A DNA stretch of 64,000 bases from Cohaesibacter intestini (lineage in GTDB: Bacteria > Pseudomonadota > Alphaproteobacteria > Rhizobiales > Cohaesibacteraceae): assembly GCF_003324485.1 (NCBI RefSeq), contig NZ_QODK01000003.1, positions 806,001 through 870,000 of the forward strand. Reading direction: 5' to 3'. The position numbers were made by a program, and so were the translations under genes. Numbering within the stretch: the first letter of the stretch is position 1; each line of letters starts with the position of its first letter. Shown one piece after another: positions 9,150 through 19,310 of the stretch. Under the pieces are notes generated by a model. That model was not told the DNA's origin, made no database searches, and worked only from the letters and a program-made list of their open reading frames with translations.

Positions 9150-9620
9150 ATGGCCCGTTTGGTATCAACTTACTTGCAACGCATGCTCGTTATCTGTTTT
9201 GCAACATTCTGGATGCTCGCAATTGCCACGGCGCAACAATCTGATCCGGCCCCTGACCCAAGCCACGGCACGCCCGCCCTTGAGGCGGAATTCATGACTG
9301 ACGGTTTGGCAACTGAAATTCAGGGTCGGTTGCTGGCTCTCGGTTTTGATCCCAAGGGGATTGATGGCAAACTGGGGGCAGGGTCTCGCGCAGCCATCAC
9401 GGCTTGGCAGAAACAGAGGGAGCTGGCCCAGACCGGTTATCTCACTTTCTTTCAGCTTGAGTTGCTGAAATATTTCAGTCACAAGCCTTTCAAGGCTCTG
9501 CTGAATAGCAACCCTGATCTCGCGGACAAAATGCCCCGCATGACCTTTTTCGATCTTGATGTCGAGCCGGAAATTCCGATGACCGTTCAGGATCGCAAAG
9601 CCTTCAGGGAAAATGATTGA
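9150..9620 (+). CDS. Secreted peptidoglycan-binding-domain protein
   Basis: 156 residues from ATG 9150, selected because GGAGGG lies 6 bases upstream; ATGs at 9126 and 9135 are in frame. A signal peptide is evident (hydrophobic core LVICFATFWMLAIA, cleavage near ATA-QQ). Residues about 50-100 form one PG_binding_1 repeat (IQGRLLALGFDPKGIDGKLG). The rest, including an acidic C-terminal tail (DLDVEPEIPM), matches nothing I recognise. Probably periplasmic; no catalytic domain is present. Confidence 0.75.
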   Translation: MARLVSTYLQRMLVICFATFWMLAIATAQQSDPAPDPSHGTPALEAEFMTDGLATEIQGRLLALGFDPKGIDGKLGAGSRAAITAWQKQRELAQTGYLTFFQLELLKYFSHKPFKALLNSNPDLADKMPRMTFFDLDVEPEIPMTVQDRKAFREND

Positions 9621-9651
9621 AGCGGCCGATTGGTTTGGAAAGCCGCTTTGA
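9620..9651 (+). terminator. Weak terminator-like hairpin
   Basis: 7-bp stem 9620-9626 with 9642-9648, 15-base loop, only three T. Overlaps the stop codon of the peptidoglycan-binding gene. Confidence 0.35.
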
Positions 9652-9702
9652 AACGGTCTGATCTCTCTTCCCTTTTGCCTCAAATCAGCCCAAAGTCGCC
9701 TG

Positions 9703-10443
9703 ATGGAATGGAGTGATGAGGCAATCATTTTGGGAACGCGCAGGCATGGTGAGACCTCGGTTTTGCTGGAAGTGATGACGTGCACTCACGGTCGGCATCT
9801 GGGGCTGGTACGTGGCGGCCGTTCCAAGCGCCTGCAGCCTGTGCTTCAGCCGGGCAACAGCCTCTCGGTTACATGGCGCGCCCGGTTGGAAAGTCATGTC
9901 GGCCAATTCTCGATTGAACTGACCACCTCACGCGCAGCCGCCCTGATGGCCAGACCGATGGGCACCTATGGCATCCAGTTTATTGCCGATCTCACCCGCC
10001 TGCTGCCAGAGCGTGACCCGCATCCCTATCTCTTTCAGGCACTTGAGGTGATCGTTGATGAGTTCAGGGAAGGCGACGTGGCGGGCGAATTGATGGTCCG
10101 CTTCGAGCTGGCCTTGCTAAGCGAGCTTGGCTATGGTCTGTCCCTCGATGCATGTGCTGCGACCGGGGGGCGGGAGGATCTCATCTATGTCTCGCCCAAG
10201 TCGGGCAGGGCGGTTAGCCGGGAGGCAGGAGCCCCCTATCACGACCGTATGCTGCCCTTGCCGGCATTTTTGCGCGGGGAGGCCGCATCCAACCGCCTTG
10301 CCTTTGAGGAAATTGCTCAAGGCTTCCAGTTGAGCGGCTTCTTTTTAGAAAAGCACATATACGGTCCGGCAGAGAAAAGCGCACCCGGTTTGCGCTCCAG
10401 TTTTATCGACGCGCTGCGCCGCGATCTCACCTTGGAAGACTAA
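9703..10443 (+). CDS. recO: DNA repair protein RecO
   Basis: 246 residues. The N-terminal OB-fold starts MEWSDEAIILGTRRHGETS and contains HLGLVRGGRS, typical of RecO. RecO helps load RecA on SSB-coated single-stranded DNA with RecR. The region CAATGGREDLIYVSPKSGRA corresponds to the family's zinc-finger area, although only one of the usual cysteines is there, as in other alphaproteobacterial RecOs. Lies 57 bases before parC on the same strand. Confidence 0.93.
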   Translation: MEWSDEAIILGTRRHGETSVLLEVMTCTHGRHLGLVRGGRSKRLQPVLQPGNSLSVTWRARLESHVGQFSIELTTSRAAALMARPMGTYGIQFIADLTRLLPERDPHPYLFQALEVIVDEFREGDVAGELMVRFELALLSELGYGLSLDACAATGGREDLIYVSPKSGRAVSREAGAPYHDRMLPLPAFLRGEAASNRLAFEEIAQGFQLSGFFLEKHIYGPAEKSAPGLRSSFIDALRRDLTLED

Positions 10444-10500
10444 CAGCTTCCTGCGGCGCAGAGATTGCACGAATCGCGCTGATTCTATAGGTATCACCTC

Positions 10501-12741
10501 ATGGGAAACGAAATCATACAGTCCGGCGAGCTGGAAACGATCAACCTGCGCGAAGCGCTTGAAGAGCGGTATCTGGCCTATGCCTTGTCAACGATCACGC
10601 AGCGTGCCTTGCCTGATGTGCGAGACGGGTTGAAACCTGTGCATCGGCGCATTCTCTATGCCATGCGCCAGCTGAAAATGGACCCCTCTGCGAGCTTCAA
10701 GAAATCAGCCCGCGTGGTCGGTGACGTGATCGGTAAATACCACCCCCACGGTGATCAGGCCGTCTATGACGCGCTCGTTCGTCTGGCACAGGACTTCGCC
10801 TCGCGCTACCCGATGGTGGATGGTCAGGGCAACTTCGGCAACATCGATGGCGACAGTGCTGCTGCGATGCGTTACACCGAAACCCGAATGACTGAGGTTG
10901 CGCGTCTGATGCTTGAAGGCATCGATGAGGACGCCGTCGATTTTCGCGAAACCTATGATGGCGAGGACAAGGAACCGATTGTCCTGCCTGCCAACTTCCC
11001 CAATCTGTTGGCCAATGGCTCCAACGGCATTGCCGTCGGCATGGCAACCGCTATCCCGCCCCACAATGCCTCGGAATTGTGTGAAGCTGCGCTTCACATG
11101 ATCAAATATCCCAATTGCACCGACGACAAGCTGCTCGAACTGCTGCCCGGTCCCGATTTCCCAACGGGGGGCGTGCTGGTGGAACCCAAGGAGCAGATCC
11201 TTGAGGCCTACCGCACCGGTCGTGGCGGTTTCCGTGTCCGTGCCAAGTGGGAGAAGGAAGAGCTGCCCCGTGGCGCCTATCAGATTGTTGTCACGGAAAT
11301 TCCCTATCAGGTGCAAAAGTCCCGCCTGATCGAGCGGATCGCCGATTTAATCCAGAATCGCAGGTTGCCGCTTCTGGTCGATGTGCGCGATGAATCTGCG
11401 GAAGACATCCGCGTCGTGCTCGAGCCGAAGAACCGCACCGTGGATCCGGATCTTTTGATGGAGGCTTTGTTCAAGCTCACCGATCTGGAAAGCCGAATCC
11501 AGCTCAACATGAATGTGCTCAATGATGCCGGTGTGCCGCGCGTCCTGAGCTTGCGGGATGTTCTGCGCCAATGGCTGGACCATCGCCGGGTGGTTTTGCA
11601 GCGGCGCTCCAGTTATCGCTTGAACAAGATTGAGCATCGGCTCGAAGTGCTCGACGGCTATTTGATCGCCTATCTCAATCTCGACGAAGTCATCCGCATC
11701 ATCCGCTTTGAGGATGAGCCGAAGGCCGAGTTGATGAAGACCTTCAACCTCACCGAAGTGCAGGCTGATGCGATCCTCAACATGCGCCTGCGCTCCTTGC
11801 GCAAGCTTGAGGAAATAGAAATCCGCACCGAGCATGACACGCTCAGCAAGGAACGTGCAGCGCTGATCGAGATGCTCGGGTCCGAAGAATTGCAATGGAA
11901 GCGGATCGCCCAGCAAATCCGTGAGGTCTACAAGATCTTTGGTCCCGACACCGAGCTTGGTCGCCGTCGCACCAGCTTTGGTGAGGCCGCAGAGCGTGAT
12001 ATCGAGGATATCAATCTCGCCATGGTCGAGCGTGAGCCGGTCACCGTGGTTCTGTCGGAAAAAGGCTGGATCCGGGCCCTGCGTGGCCATATTGCCGATT
12101 ATGCGAGCCTCAACTTCAAGGATGGCGACAAGCTGAAATTTGCCGTGCATGCGGAGACCACAGACAAGGTGCTGATCATGGCGACCGACGGGCGCTTCTA
12201 CACCTTGCAGGCGGACAAGTTGCCCGGTGGTCGTGGCCATGGGGAACCGATCCGCGTGATGGTGGACATGGAGCCGGGCATTGATGTGGTGCATCTCTTT
12301 GTCCATAAGCCAACGCGCAAATTGCTGTTGGCGGCGACTGACGGTCGTGGCTTTGTCACCAGCGAGGACGCTCTGATCGCCAACACCAGAAAAGGCAAGC
12401 AGGTGCTCAATGTCACTGCACCGGGTGAAGCCAAGATCTGCGTTGAAGCGGTTGGTGACCATGTGGCGGTCATCGGTCAAAACCGCAAGCTTCTGGTCTT
12501 CCCGATCGAGCAATTGCCAGAGATGAACCGCGGTCGTGGCGTCATGCTCCAGCGCTACAAGGATGGCGGCATCTCTGATGTCAAAGTTTTTGTTGGCGAG
12601 GAAGGGCTGAGCTGGAACGACAGCTCCGGACGTACCTTCCAGCGCTCGCTAGATGATCTGGCAGAATGGCGCGGTGATCGGGCCCAAGCCGGACGGATGC
12701 CGCCAAATGGCTTCCCGCGCAGCAACAAGTTCAGCAACTAG
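10501..12741 (+). CDS. parC: DNA topoisomerase IV subunit A
   Basis: 746 residues. The active-site tyrosine is Tyr125 in [11 protein letters not shown]; the winged-helix region [19 protein letters not shown] precedes it and beta-propeller repeats fill the C-terminal third (from about residue 500). Length and N-terminus fit ParC rather than GyrA, and the short C-terminal domain supports this. With ParE it decatenates daughter chromosomes. The positions equal to E. coli Ser80 and Glu84 are Gln and Asp here. Confidence 0.94.
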   Translation: MGNEIIQSGELETINLREALEERYLAYALSTITQRALPDVRDGLKPVHRRILYAMRQLKMDPSASFKKSARVVGDVIGKYHPHGDQAVYDALVRLAQDFASRYPMVDGQGNFGNIDGDSAAAMRYTETRMTEVARLMLEGIDEDAVDFRETYDGEDKEPIVLPANFPNLLANGSNGIAVGMATAIPPHNASELCEAALHMIKYPNCTDDKLLELLPGPDFPTGGVLVEPKEQILEAYRTGRGGFRVRAKWEKEELPRGAYQIVVTEIPYQVQKSRLIERIADLIQNRRLPLLVDVRDESAEDIRVVLEPKNRTVDPDLLMEALFKLTDLESRIQLNMNVLNDAGVPRVLSLRDVLRQWLDHRRVVLQRRSSYRLNKIEHRLEVLDGYLIAYLNLDEVIRIIRFEDEPKAELMKTFNLTEVQADAILNMRLRSLRKLEEIEIRTEHDTLSKERAALIEMLGSEELQWKRIAQQIREVYKIFGPDTELGRRRTSFGEAAERDIEDINLAMVEREPVTVVLSEKGWIRALRGHIADYASLNFKDGDKLKFAVHAETTDKVLIMATDGRFYTLQADKLPGGRGHGEPIRVMVDMEPGIDVVHLFVHKPTRKLLLAATDGRGFVTSEDALIANTRKGKQVLNVTAPGEAKICVEAVGDHVAVIGQNRKLLVFPIEQLPEMNRGRGVMLQRYKDGGISDVKVFVGEEGLSWNDSSGRTFQRSLDDLAEWRGDRAQAGRMPPNGFPRSNKFSN

Positions 12742-12764
12742 AACCGATCTGCTGTTCGAAATCA

Positions 12765-12805
12765 AAAGCCGTCTTGAAACCGTAAGGGTTGCAAGGCGGC
12801 TTTAT
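12765..12805 (+). terminator. Terminator between convergent parC and EEP genes
   Basis: 12-bp stem (12765-12776 with 12792-12803, one G-U pair) around a 15-base loop that can fold further. Its right arm overlaps the last codon of the convergent minus-strand gene. Confidence 0.65.
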
Positions 12806-13833
12806 TGTATCGGGACATAGAGATCAGTCAAAATCGGCCAATGATCGCCAATTTCTGTCGCAACGCGCACAACCGGACCAGTCGAAAGCGGGGCGCTGAC
12901 CATAATATGGTCCAGACTGAGAAAGGCAGGAAGCTGCAAAAATCCCTTGAGCCGCGAATTGGGTGAGGGGAAAGTTGGCACGAAGTGACTCTGTCGGCTC
13001 ATCCCGGCATTGGCTGCCAGCCGATCAATGCCGAAGGCCCAGCCAGTGGAATTGAAGTCCCCGCTTAGCACTTGCTGCGGATAGCGCTTGCGCTCGCGCT
13101 TGATGATCGCGGCGATTTCCTCCATTTGCCGCCGCTGCTGGGCGACAGGCAACGGCCAGGCCAGATGGACATTATAGATGCGAATTGGTGCGGAGCCTTT
13201 AACGCGCACCGTCGCGGCCAACATCTTGCCATGCATCGGATTGCGGGTGACCTCCGGTCCAAGATCGAACCGCTTGATTTCATCCATCGGATGCTTGGAC
13301 AGGATCGCCAGCGTACAGCGCCGCCAATAGCCGCAGCGTGCCTGATAGGGATAGTCGCGCTTGAGGTCCGGCTGGCGGCGAAACCGCTTGGGCGCATATT
13401 CCTGCAGCGTCGCAATGTCCGGGTCGTAGCGGCGCACGGTTTCAGCAAGGCCAATGCCATCCCATGTGCCAAGATAGATGTTGAAGCTGAGATATTTGAG
13501 CACCCGTTTGTTGCTCGCCGCCAGCGCTTCAGGGCTTTGCTCCGCTCCCATCAGCCGCTTGACGGCTTCCGTGCCAATCAAGCCACTTGATGCCAGCAAT
13601 GCGGCAAGAATAATGACCTGCGCAGGGCGCTTGAGACGCGGCAGACGATACGGCCAGACGAAAGTCATCGCAAAGGCGAGGGAGCCGCTCAGGAACAATG
13701 GCAGCTGGAAGTGGTTGATCAGGTCGAGGGCAGGCACATAAGCCCCCAAAAGACCGGACAGGGTCAGCAGAGCTGCAAGAACAAGCCCTGCAAAAATCAG
13801 ACAGTCAAGCAGGGCGCGGAAGCGGGAAATCAT
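12802..13833 (-). CDS. Endonuclease/exonuclease/phosphatase (EEP) family membrane protein
   Basis: 343 residues from ATG 13833. Three hydrophobic segments (about 9-30, 40-60, 70-90) are followed by a periplasmic or membrane-facing EEP domain with SFNIYLGTW, TLQEYAP, SGDFNSTGW, LDHIMVS and GDHWPILTDL, the conserved metal and His/Asp residues of DNase I-like enzymes. This architecture occurs in bacterial proteins of unknown substrate, from nucleic acid to phosphoinositide-like lipids. Convergent with parC. Confidence 0.82.
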   Translation of the reverse strand: MISRFRALLDCLIFAGLVLAALLTLSGLLGAYVPALDLINHFQLPLFLSGSLAFAMTFVWPYRLPRLKRPAQVIILAALLASSGLIGTEAVKRLMGAEQSPEALAASNKRVLKYLSFNIYLGTWDGIGLAETVRRYDPDIATLQEYAPKRFRRQPDLKRDYPYQARCGYWRRCTLAILSKHPMDEIKRFDLGPEVTRNPMHGKMLAATVRVKGSAPIRIYNVHLAWPLPVAQQRRQMEEIAAIIKRERKRYPQQVLSGDFNSTGWAFGIDRLAANAGMSRQSHFVPTFPSPNSRLKGFLQLPAFLSLDHIMVSAPLSTGPVVRVATEIGDHWPILTDLYVPIQ

Positions 13834-13955
13834 CAATGAAAAGGGCCTTGTGGTAAGTCACGCGCAGAGCGCATATCGCAACGGCCCATGCGAGCCTTCA
13901 GGAAAGCAAGAAAGGCTTATCATGGCCAAAGTGAGATGCCAAAGCGCTAATCGCC

Positions 13956-14702
13956 TCAATCCAGAATTTCCCAGCCATCATTGCCCAGAAATTCGAGCGG
14001 TTTGAAACGGGTCTTGTAGGCCATCTTCTGCGAATTCTTGACCCAGTATCCCAGATAGACATGACTGAGACCCTCTGCCATTGCTCGGCGTATATGGTCG
14101 AGAATGAAGAAGGTGCCAAGGCTGCGATGGTCGAGATCCGGCCGGAAGAAGCTATAGACCATCGAGGTGGCATCATTGAGCCGGTCGGTGAGGGCCACAC
14201 CGATCAGATCGCCTTTGGAGGTCCCTGTGATGCCGCTGTCAGCATCGCGTAGCCGATACTCGATCAGGAACGTATCGATATGGGTTTCTTCCACCATCGC
14301 CGCATAATCCTGCATGGCCATTTCCACCATGCCGCCATCCCCGTGGCGTGACTGGAGATAGCGCTGGAACAGGGCATATTGCTCAGACGTTGCTTCAGCC
14401 GGCTTGATAATCCCGATCAGGTCTGCATTGCGCTTGAGGACGCGGGTCTGATTGCGGGAAAAGCGAAACTGCGGCACCACCACACGCACAGACAGGCACG
14501 CCTGACATCCCTCACAGGCCGGGCGATAGGCAATGGTTTGACTGCGCCGAAAACCGCCAACGCTCAAGAGGTCATTGAGATGCGGCGCATCCTGTCCCAC
14601 CAGATAGGTAAATATCTTGCGTTCATGCTCGCCCTCAAGATAAGGGCAGGCTTGTGGGGCGGTCAGATAAAACTGTGGCTGGTCAATCAGATGCCGTGTC
14701 AT
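13956..14702 (-). CDS. bpt: Aspartate/glutamate leucyltransferase (arginyl-tRNA-protein transferase family)
   Basis: 248 residues. The N-terminal zinc/heme-binding-like motif ACEGCQAC and the C-terminal GNAT-like half ([33 protein letters not shown]) identify the ATE/Bpt family. In Proteobacteria Bpt transfers leucine from Leu-tRNA to proteins with N-terminal Asp or Glu, marking them for ClpS/ClpAP degradation (N-end rule). Leucyl rather than arginyl specificity is inferred from the bacterial type and length. Confidence 0.93.
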   Translation of the reverse strand: MTRHLIDQPQFYLTAPQACPYLEGEHERKIFTYLVGQDAPHLNDLLSVGGFRRSQTIAYRPACEGCQACLSVRVVVPQFRFSRNQTRVLKRNADLIGIIKPAEATSEQYALFQRYLQSRHGDGGMVEMAMQDYAAMVEETHIDTFLIEYRLRDADSGITGTSKGDLIGVALTDRLNDATSMVYSFFRPDLDHRSLGTFFILDHIRRAMAEGLSHVYLGYWVKNSQKMAYKTRFKPLEFLGNDGWEILD

Positions 14703-14756
14703 GGATGTCTTTCGGAAACATGGTCGAACACTATCAAACCACGTTTGCCCGAACTT

Positions 14757-14774
14757 GAAAAGTCCTTACGGACT
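14757..14774 (-). terminator. Possible terminator after the SLC13 permease gene
   Basis: On the minus strand a 5-bp stem (14770-14774 with 14761-14765), 4-base loop, then TTTT. Short, but correctly placed just past the permease stop. Confidence 0.35.
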
Positions 14775-14786
14775 AAGGCTTTTTGG

Positions 14787-16592
14787 TCATTGAAATCCGT
14801 AATACCACGGTGCAATGACGCTAAAACTGAGCCAGATGATCAACATCAGGGGGACGCCACCTATCAAGAAGTCGGCGAAGCGATAGTGACCCGGACCCAT
14901 GACAAGCAGGTTGGTCTGGTAGCCGATCGGTGTGGCAAAGGAGCAGTTGGCTGCAAAGATCACGCAAACAATGAACGGCTCGACCGGCAAGCCGGTCTGA
15001 TTGGCAATGGCAATCGCAATCGGTGCAAACAGCACGGCGGTTGCATTGTTTGACAAGATATTCGTCAAAACCGCAATCAGCAGGAACAGACCGGACAAAA
15101 GCACCGGTGCAGGTTGACCCTTCATCGCGTCAACAACGGCATTGGCCACATATTGCGCTCCGCCTGTTTCCTGCAGCGCCATGGCGCTTGCCAATGAAGC
15201 CCCAACCAGCATGAAGATGCGACTGTCGAGGGCACGCACCGCCTGTCGCAGATTGAGGCATTTGCCGATGATCATCAGAAACGCGCCGCCAAGGGCTGCT
15301 GTCGCAATGGGCATCAGACCACTGGACGCGACAAGGGCTGTCAGCACGAAGATCATCAAGGCACGATGCGCATAGCGACGCTGCGGCACTTCAGTGGTCG
15401 ACAACTCGATCAGCAGCAAGTCCTTGTTGAGCCGCAGGGCTTCCACATCATCGCGTGGACCGCCAACCAGCAGCACATCGCCTGCTTCGAGACGCATGTC
15501 ACTCATTGCCATGCGCGGCATGCGCGAGCGTCGCTGAACACCCATGGCAATACAATTGGTTTTTGACCGCATCCCGGACTGCTCAATCGTCTGACCGGTC
15601 ATGCGAGAGGCCGGGGGAACAATGACTTCAGCAAGAGTGAAGTCGGATTTGTAGGCCTGATTGCCGCTATCCTCTTCTGCCCCTTCGGTCGCCACATTAT
15701 GTCCGCCCTTCAGCGCGCTGGTCAGAGCCTGTCGCGTGGCGGCCACCACCACCGTGTCTCCGACCTGTAGGGTCACATTGTCAAAGGGAGGCAAATATGG
15801 TGTCTCACCGCGCTGGACGAGGCGAACCGTCATGTCTTTGAGGGCCGGGAACATGCCTGCCACCGCCTTGTGACCGACCAGTCGGTCTCCGTGCGAAATG
15901 GGAATCTGGGCGATGAATTGTTTGCCGGTGGTCTGGCTCATCTGATCGGTCATTGTCTCGCGCCTTTTCAGAATGCGCGGCAGAATCATCATGGCATAAA
16001 AGGCACCGGGGCTGGTAACCAGCAGGCCGACAATGGTGAAGTCGAAAAATTGCAGATCAAGGGCGCCGCTCTTGCGGGCGGCTTCGGCGACCAGGAGGTT
16101 GGTCGAGGAGCCGATGATTGTGGTCATACCGCCAAGAATGGAGACGAATGACAAGGGCATCAGAACTTTTGAGGCGGACAGGCGCAGGTTGGACGCAACC
16201 ACGGTCATGATCGGCAGAAACATTACCACAACGGGCGTGTTGTTGATGAAAGCGCTGATGAAGGACACCGCCACATAGACACCGATGAAGGCCATGAAGC
16301 GATATTTTTTCGCCATCTTGGTGATCATTTGTGCCGGGACATCCAGTGCATCGGTCTGAAACAGGGCCTGACCGATGATCAGCAAGGCGAGCACCGTCAT
16401 CAGCGCCGGATTGGCAAAGCCAGACAGCAACTCTTCCAGCGTGACCAGACTCTCCGCGCCATCGGCCGTTGGCAGGCCAACAAAGATCAGCATCAGGGCC
16501 AACAGGGAGCCAAGCGCCGTGATCTCGATTGCGATTTCCTCCAGACTGTAGGAGACAATCGTGACGGCGATGACCGCGAAGGTCAGCCACAT
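14787..16592 (-). CDS. SLC13-family permease with internal RCK_C domains
   Basis: About 601 residues from ATG 16592, which places the first membrane helix at the N-terminus as in relatives; an in-frame ATG at 16640 would add 16 residues. Membrane helices flank a central cytoplasmic part that holds two RCK_C (TrkA-C) domains, roughly residues 200-375. INNTPVVVMFLPI in the first half and SNNATAVLFAPIA in the second half are the two SNNT-like substrate motifs of the DASS fold. Probably a sodium- or proton-coupled anion transporter (dicarboxylate, sulfate or similar); substrate not predictable. Confidence 0.87.
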   Translation of the reverse strand: MWLTFAVIAVTIVSYSLEEIAIEITALGSLLALMLIFVGLPTADGAESLVTLEELLSGFANPALMTVLALLIIGQALFQTDALDVPAQMITKMAKKYRFMAFIGVYVAVSFISAFINNTPVVVMFLPIMTVVASNLRLSASKVLMPLSFVSILGGMTTIIGSSTNLLVAEAARKSGALDLQFFDFTIVGLLVTSPGAFYAMMILPRILKRRETMTDQMSQTTGKQFIAQIPISHGDRLVGHKAVAGMFPALKDMTVRLVQRGETPYLPPFDNVTLQVGDTVVVAATRQALTSALKGGHNVATEGAEEDSGNQAYKSDFTLAEVIVPPASRMTGQTIEQSGMRSKTNCIAMGVQRRSRMPRMAMSDMRLEAGDVLLVGGPRDDVEALRLNKDLLLIELSTTEVPQRRYAHRALMIFVLTALVASSGLMPIATAALGGAFLMIIGKCLNLRQAVRALDSRIFMLVGASLASAMALQETGGAQYVANAVVDAMKGQPAPVLLSGLFLLIAVLTNILSNNATAVLFAPIAIAIANQTGLPVEPFIVCVIFAANCSFATPIGYQTNLLVMGPGHYRFADFLIGGVPLMLIIWLSFSVIAPWYYGFQ

Positions 16593-16807
16593 CTGTATTT
16601 CGACAGTGAGGTGAAACAAGCGGCATATCCTTGGGGTCATTGAAAAGGCAATTCAACATAGTCCAGCCAACCGGCCCCGCCAAGGCAAAAATATGGTCAG
16701 GGGATGGTCAGTCCGTAACCTTGATGGATAGAGTATGCCTTGCTCTGGTTCAAGAGACAAAGAAGCCAACATGTTGGAAAGGCAAGTCAATTCCCGCTTT
16801 CCGGCCT

Positions 16808-16838
16808 CAAAAAACAAATGCCCGCATCTGGGCGGGCA
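16808..16838 (-). terminator. Intrinsic terminator after the RDD gene
   Basis: Minus-strand stem 16838-16832 with 16825-16819 (7 bp) followed by TTTGTTTTTT. Well placed 30 bases past the RDD-gene stop. Confidence 0.75.
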
Positions 16839-16867
16839 CTTTGTTTCACTCAAGGGTTGGCTGAGGT

Positions 16868-17386
16868 CTATTGGTCGACCTTGTGCTCCAGATCCCAAAG
16901 CGCGTCTCTGTCCATGACCATGGTGCCGAGAATCATGTCATGCAACAGCTGGCTGCGGCGAGAGAAAAGCCCCACCAGAATGATGAAGGGGGTCAGGATC
17001 GTGTTGCCCACCCAAAACAGAATTGCATGCATCATCGCCAACAGGCCATAAGGCTTGGCCCCGTACCACAGGCGCATCTCCAGCCCCATTAAGCGCATGC
17101 CTGGCGTCGCGGCCTTATGGCCCCCAAGGGTCAGCGCGGTGTAGGGAAGGGCAACCAAGGGAAACAGGATCGCATAGAGCGCCCAGCCAAGGCTGAAGGT
17201 CAATATGCCTATCACAAAGATAACGACAGACATCACGGCCATTAACGCAATGATCATCACAGCATCAAAAAGAAAGGCCAGAAAGCGCCGCGACAAAACA
17301 CCGTCAAACAGCGCAGGATGGGACTGCGGGTTAAAGGCATTGGTCCTGCCGGACATGTCGCCATGAGCCGTTTCGGCTTGGTTCAT
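16868..17386 (-). CDS. RDD-family membrane protein
   Basis: 172 residues. An RDD domain is recognisable: SRRFLAFLFDAVMI (the Arg-Asp pair), hydrophobic helices at about 37-60 and 65-90, LGGHKAATPGMRLMGLEMR, and a last helix near residue 120. RDD proteins are membrane proteins of mostly unknown function; some have been linked to sodium/proton transport. It stands alone, with its own terminator and a 440-base upstream gap. Confidence 0.85.
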   Translation of the reverse strand: MNQAETAHGDMSGRTNAFNPQSHPALFDGVLSRRFLAFLFDAVMIIALMAVMSVVIFVIGILTFSLGWALYAILFPLVALPYTALTLGGHKAATPGMRLMGLEMRLWYGAKPYGLLAMMHAILFWVGNTILTPFIILVGLFSRRSQLLHDMILGTMVMDRDALWDLEHKVDQ

Positions 17387-17825
17387 TTGGAAAACAATCC
17401 TTTCAAATGCGGTTGGTTCGTCAACACCGATGAAACGGATGGTTTCATGGTCGACATACTAGACATTTGTATGCGGGAGACGATTGTCAAGGAAAGAGCG
17501 GGAAAATCTGCGCGTTGGAAGGTTTTACGTCGGATCGCAGCATTTCCAAAAAAATTGGCGCTTCGAAAGTTTCGAAGCGCCAGTCTTGCAAAGCTGGTTT
17601 TCTTATTTTGGCCTTTCAGCCATCAGACCTGGTCGGGAGGAAAACCAAGCCTGAACTCTTCACCTTCGCGGAACGATGACACCGTGTTCAGGAGGACTGT
17701 GTGTCATGCTAGTAGATTCGCACGAAAATGGAAATAAGTAGTTAATTGCTTATAACAAGGACTGTGAGCATCAAAATCAGCGGGCCTCTGTGGAAAAGGC
17801 CCGGCATGGAAGCGCTTCGGCTCGC
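17387..17825. other. Intergenic region upstream of the RDD gene, with an orphan terminator
   Basis: About 440 bases without a firm gene. A strong minus-strand terminator lies in its middle (17549-17581), and a weaker GGGCCT/AGGCCC hairpin close to the threonine ammonia-lyase stop (about 17780-17805). Between them the minus strand holds a TGA-bounded frame of 26 sense codons ending in the peptide EEFRLGFPPDQV just before the orphan terminator; I cannot show it is translated. Confidence 0.4.
17549..17581 (-). terminator. Intrinsic terminator, minus strand, not adjacent to a gene
   Basis: Perfect 11-bp stem (17557-17567 with 17571-17581 region, loop 3) followed on the minus strand by eight T. 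It is some 240 bases beyond the threonine ammonia-lyase stop, so it may end a separate short transcript or a read-through product. Confidence 0.75.
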
Positions 17826-19064
17826 TCATTCCTGAGGGGCGTTCAAATGCTCCACTTCATGGCCTTTGGCCTCAATGCCACGGATGATCTCCCGCGCATG
17901 TTCGGCGTCCCGGGTTTCAATCGTAATATCGATTGATGCTCCCTTGACCGGGACGTTGAGGAATGTCCGGTGATGGTCAACTTCCAGAACATTGCCGCCC
18001 AGATCACCAATGACCGTGGAGATTTCACCCAAAATACCCGGACGGTCGGGAATGGTGATCCTGAGCCCAACAATCTGCTGCTTGCGCCCCAGCTGCCGCA
18101 CGATGATCGAGGACAAAAGCCGCGGATCGATATTGCCACCGCACAGCACAAGGCCAACCCGCTTGCCTTTGAAGCGCTCAGGCTTGGCGATTACGGCTGC
18201 CAGACCAGCAGCACCAGCGCCTTCCGCCATGGTTTTCAGATGGGTCGCATAGGCATTGATCGCCTGTTCGATCTGGCCTTCGGTCACCAGAATGATGTCT
18301 GACACCAGATCCGACGCGATCAAGGCGGGCAGCCGTCCAGCTTTTTTTACCGCGATTCCTTCGGCCAGAGACTGGCCACCGCAGGGCAGTTCCAGATTGT
18401 TAAGCTCGTTAAACATGGTCGGATAAAGCTCGGTCTCCACACCGATGATCTCGATATCCGCATTGATTGCCTTGGCAGCGGTCGCCATGCCGGAAATCAG
18501 CCCGCCGCCACCAATCGGTACAACGAGACAGTCAAGGTTTGGCACATCGGCCAGCATCTCGAGCGCCACCGTGCCCTGACCGGCGATCACATAAGGGTCG
18601 TCATAGGGGTGAACAAAGGTCGCGCCACTCTCCTCGGCCATCCGCATCGCCGCAATCCCGGCCTCTGCAACGGTTTCGCCCTCCAGAATGACCGTGGCCC
18701 CATAAGCCTTGGTTGCCGCCACCTTCACGAAGGGGGTGAATTCAGGCATCACGATGGTCGAGGGAATGCCAAGACGCGTCGCATGAAGCGCCACGGCCTG
18801 CGCATGGTTGCCCGCAGACATGGCAATCACGCCAGCATCCTTTTGTTCCTGAGTCAGCGACAGCAGCTTGTTCAGCGCCCCGCGTTCCTTGAAGGCATTG
18901 GTGATCTGCATATTGTCATATTTGACGAAAATCTCGGCCCCGAAAATCTGTGATAGAATCTGCGCAGGCAGCGTTGGCGTGCGAAGCACGGAAGTTGCGA
19001 TGCTCTCGGCAGCTTTTTCGATATCAGACAGGCTTGGACGCAAATCAGACAGGGACTGAGACAT
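17826..19064 (-). CDS. ilvA: Threonine ammonia-lyase (threonine dehydratase), PLP-dependent
   Basis: 412 residues from ATG 19064 (MSQSLSDLRPSLSDIEKA). The PLP-binding lysine is in NAFKERGAL, the phosphate-binding glycine loop is PIGGGGLISG, and residues about 335-410 form one ACT domain (ITIPDRPGILGEI). It converts threonine to 2-oxobutyrate and ammonia. Length and a single C-terminal ACT match the short 400-residue type found in alphaproteobacteria, which can be catabolic or feed isoleucine synthesis; this cannot be decided here. Confidence 0.93.
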   Translation of the reverse strand: MSQSLSDLRPSLSDIEKAAESIATSVLRTPTLPAQILSQIFGAEIFVKYDNMQITNAFKERGALNKLLSLTQEQKDAGVIAMSAGNHAQAVALHATRLGIPSTIVMPEFTPFVKVAATKAYGATVILEGETVAEAGIAAMRMAEESGATFVHPYDDPYVIAGQGTVALEMLADVPNLDCLVVPIGGGGLISGMATAAKAINADIEIIGVETELYPTMFNELNNLELPCGGQSLAEGIAVKKAGRLPALIASDLVSDIILVTEGQIEQAINAYATHLKTMAEGAGAAGLAAVIAKPERFKGKRVGLVLCGGNIDPRLLSSIIVRQLGRKQQIVGLRITIPDRPGILGEISTVIGDLGGNVLEVDHHRTFLNVPVKGASIDITIETRDAEHAREIIRGIEAKGHEVEHLNAPQE

Positions 19065-19310
19065 GGATTTCTTTTCTATCTGGGTTGGAATGATCCGCCG
19101 ACAATGCCCTATTGCTCCCCCACTTTCAAATGCTCTGAGCACTTACGGGGCGAAGACTGGCCATTCGTCGGGGATGTCTGCATGTTGTGGGTGGGCAATG
19201 GGCGCAAAAAGATCCCCCAAACAACCGCTTCGTGCTTGAGGTGCGATCATCAAAGCTGTATCAGCAATAGCTAGCCAAAATGATACATGCCCTCTATGGG
19301 GAGAGATTTT

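Noticed and set aside
11347-12513. 388-codon open frame antisense to parC
   Set aside because: Mirrors parC codon bias; no family features, no ribosome-binding site, and parC is certain.
17318-17737. 139-codon plus-strand frame between the RDD and threonine ammonia-lyase genes
   Set aside because: Runs antisense into the RDD gene and through the orphan terminator; low-complexity basic peptide, no start signal.
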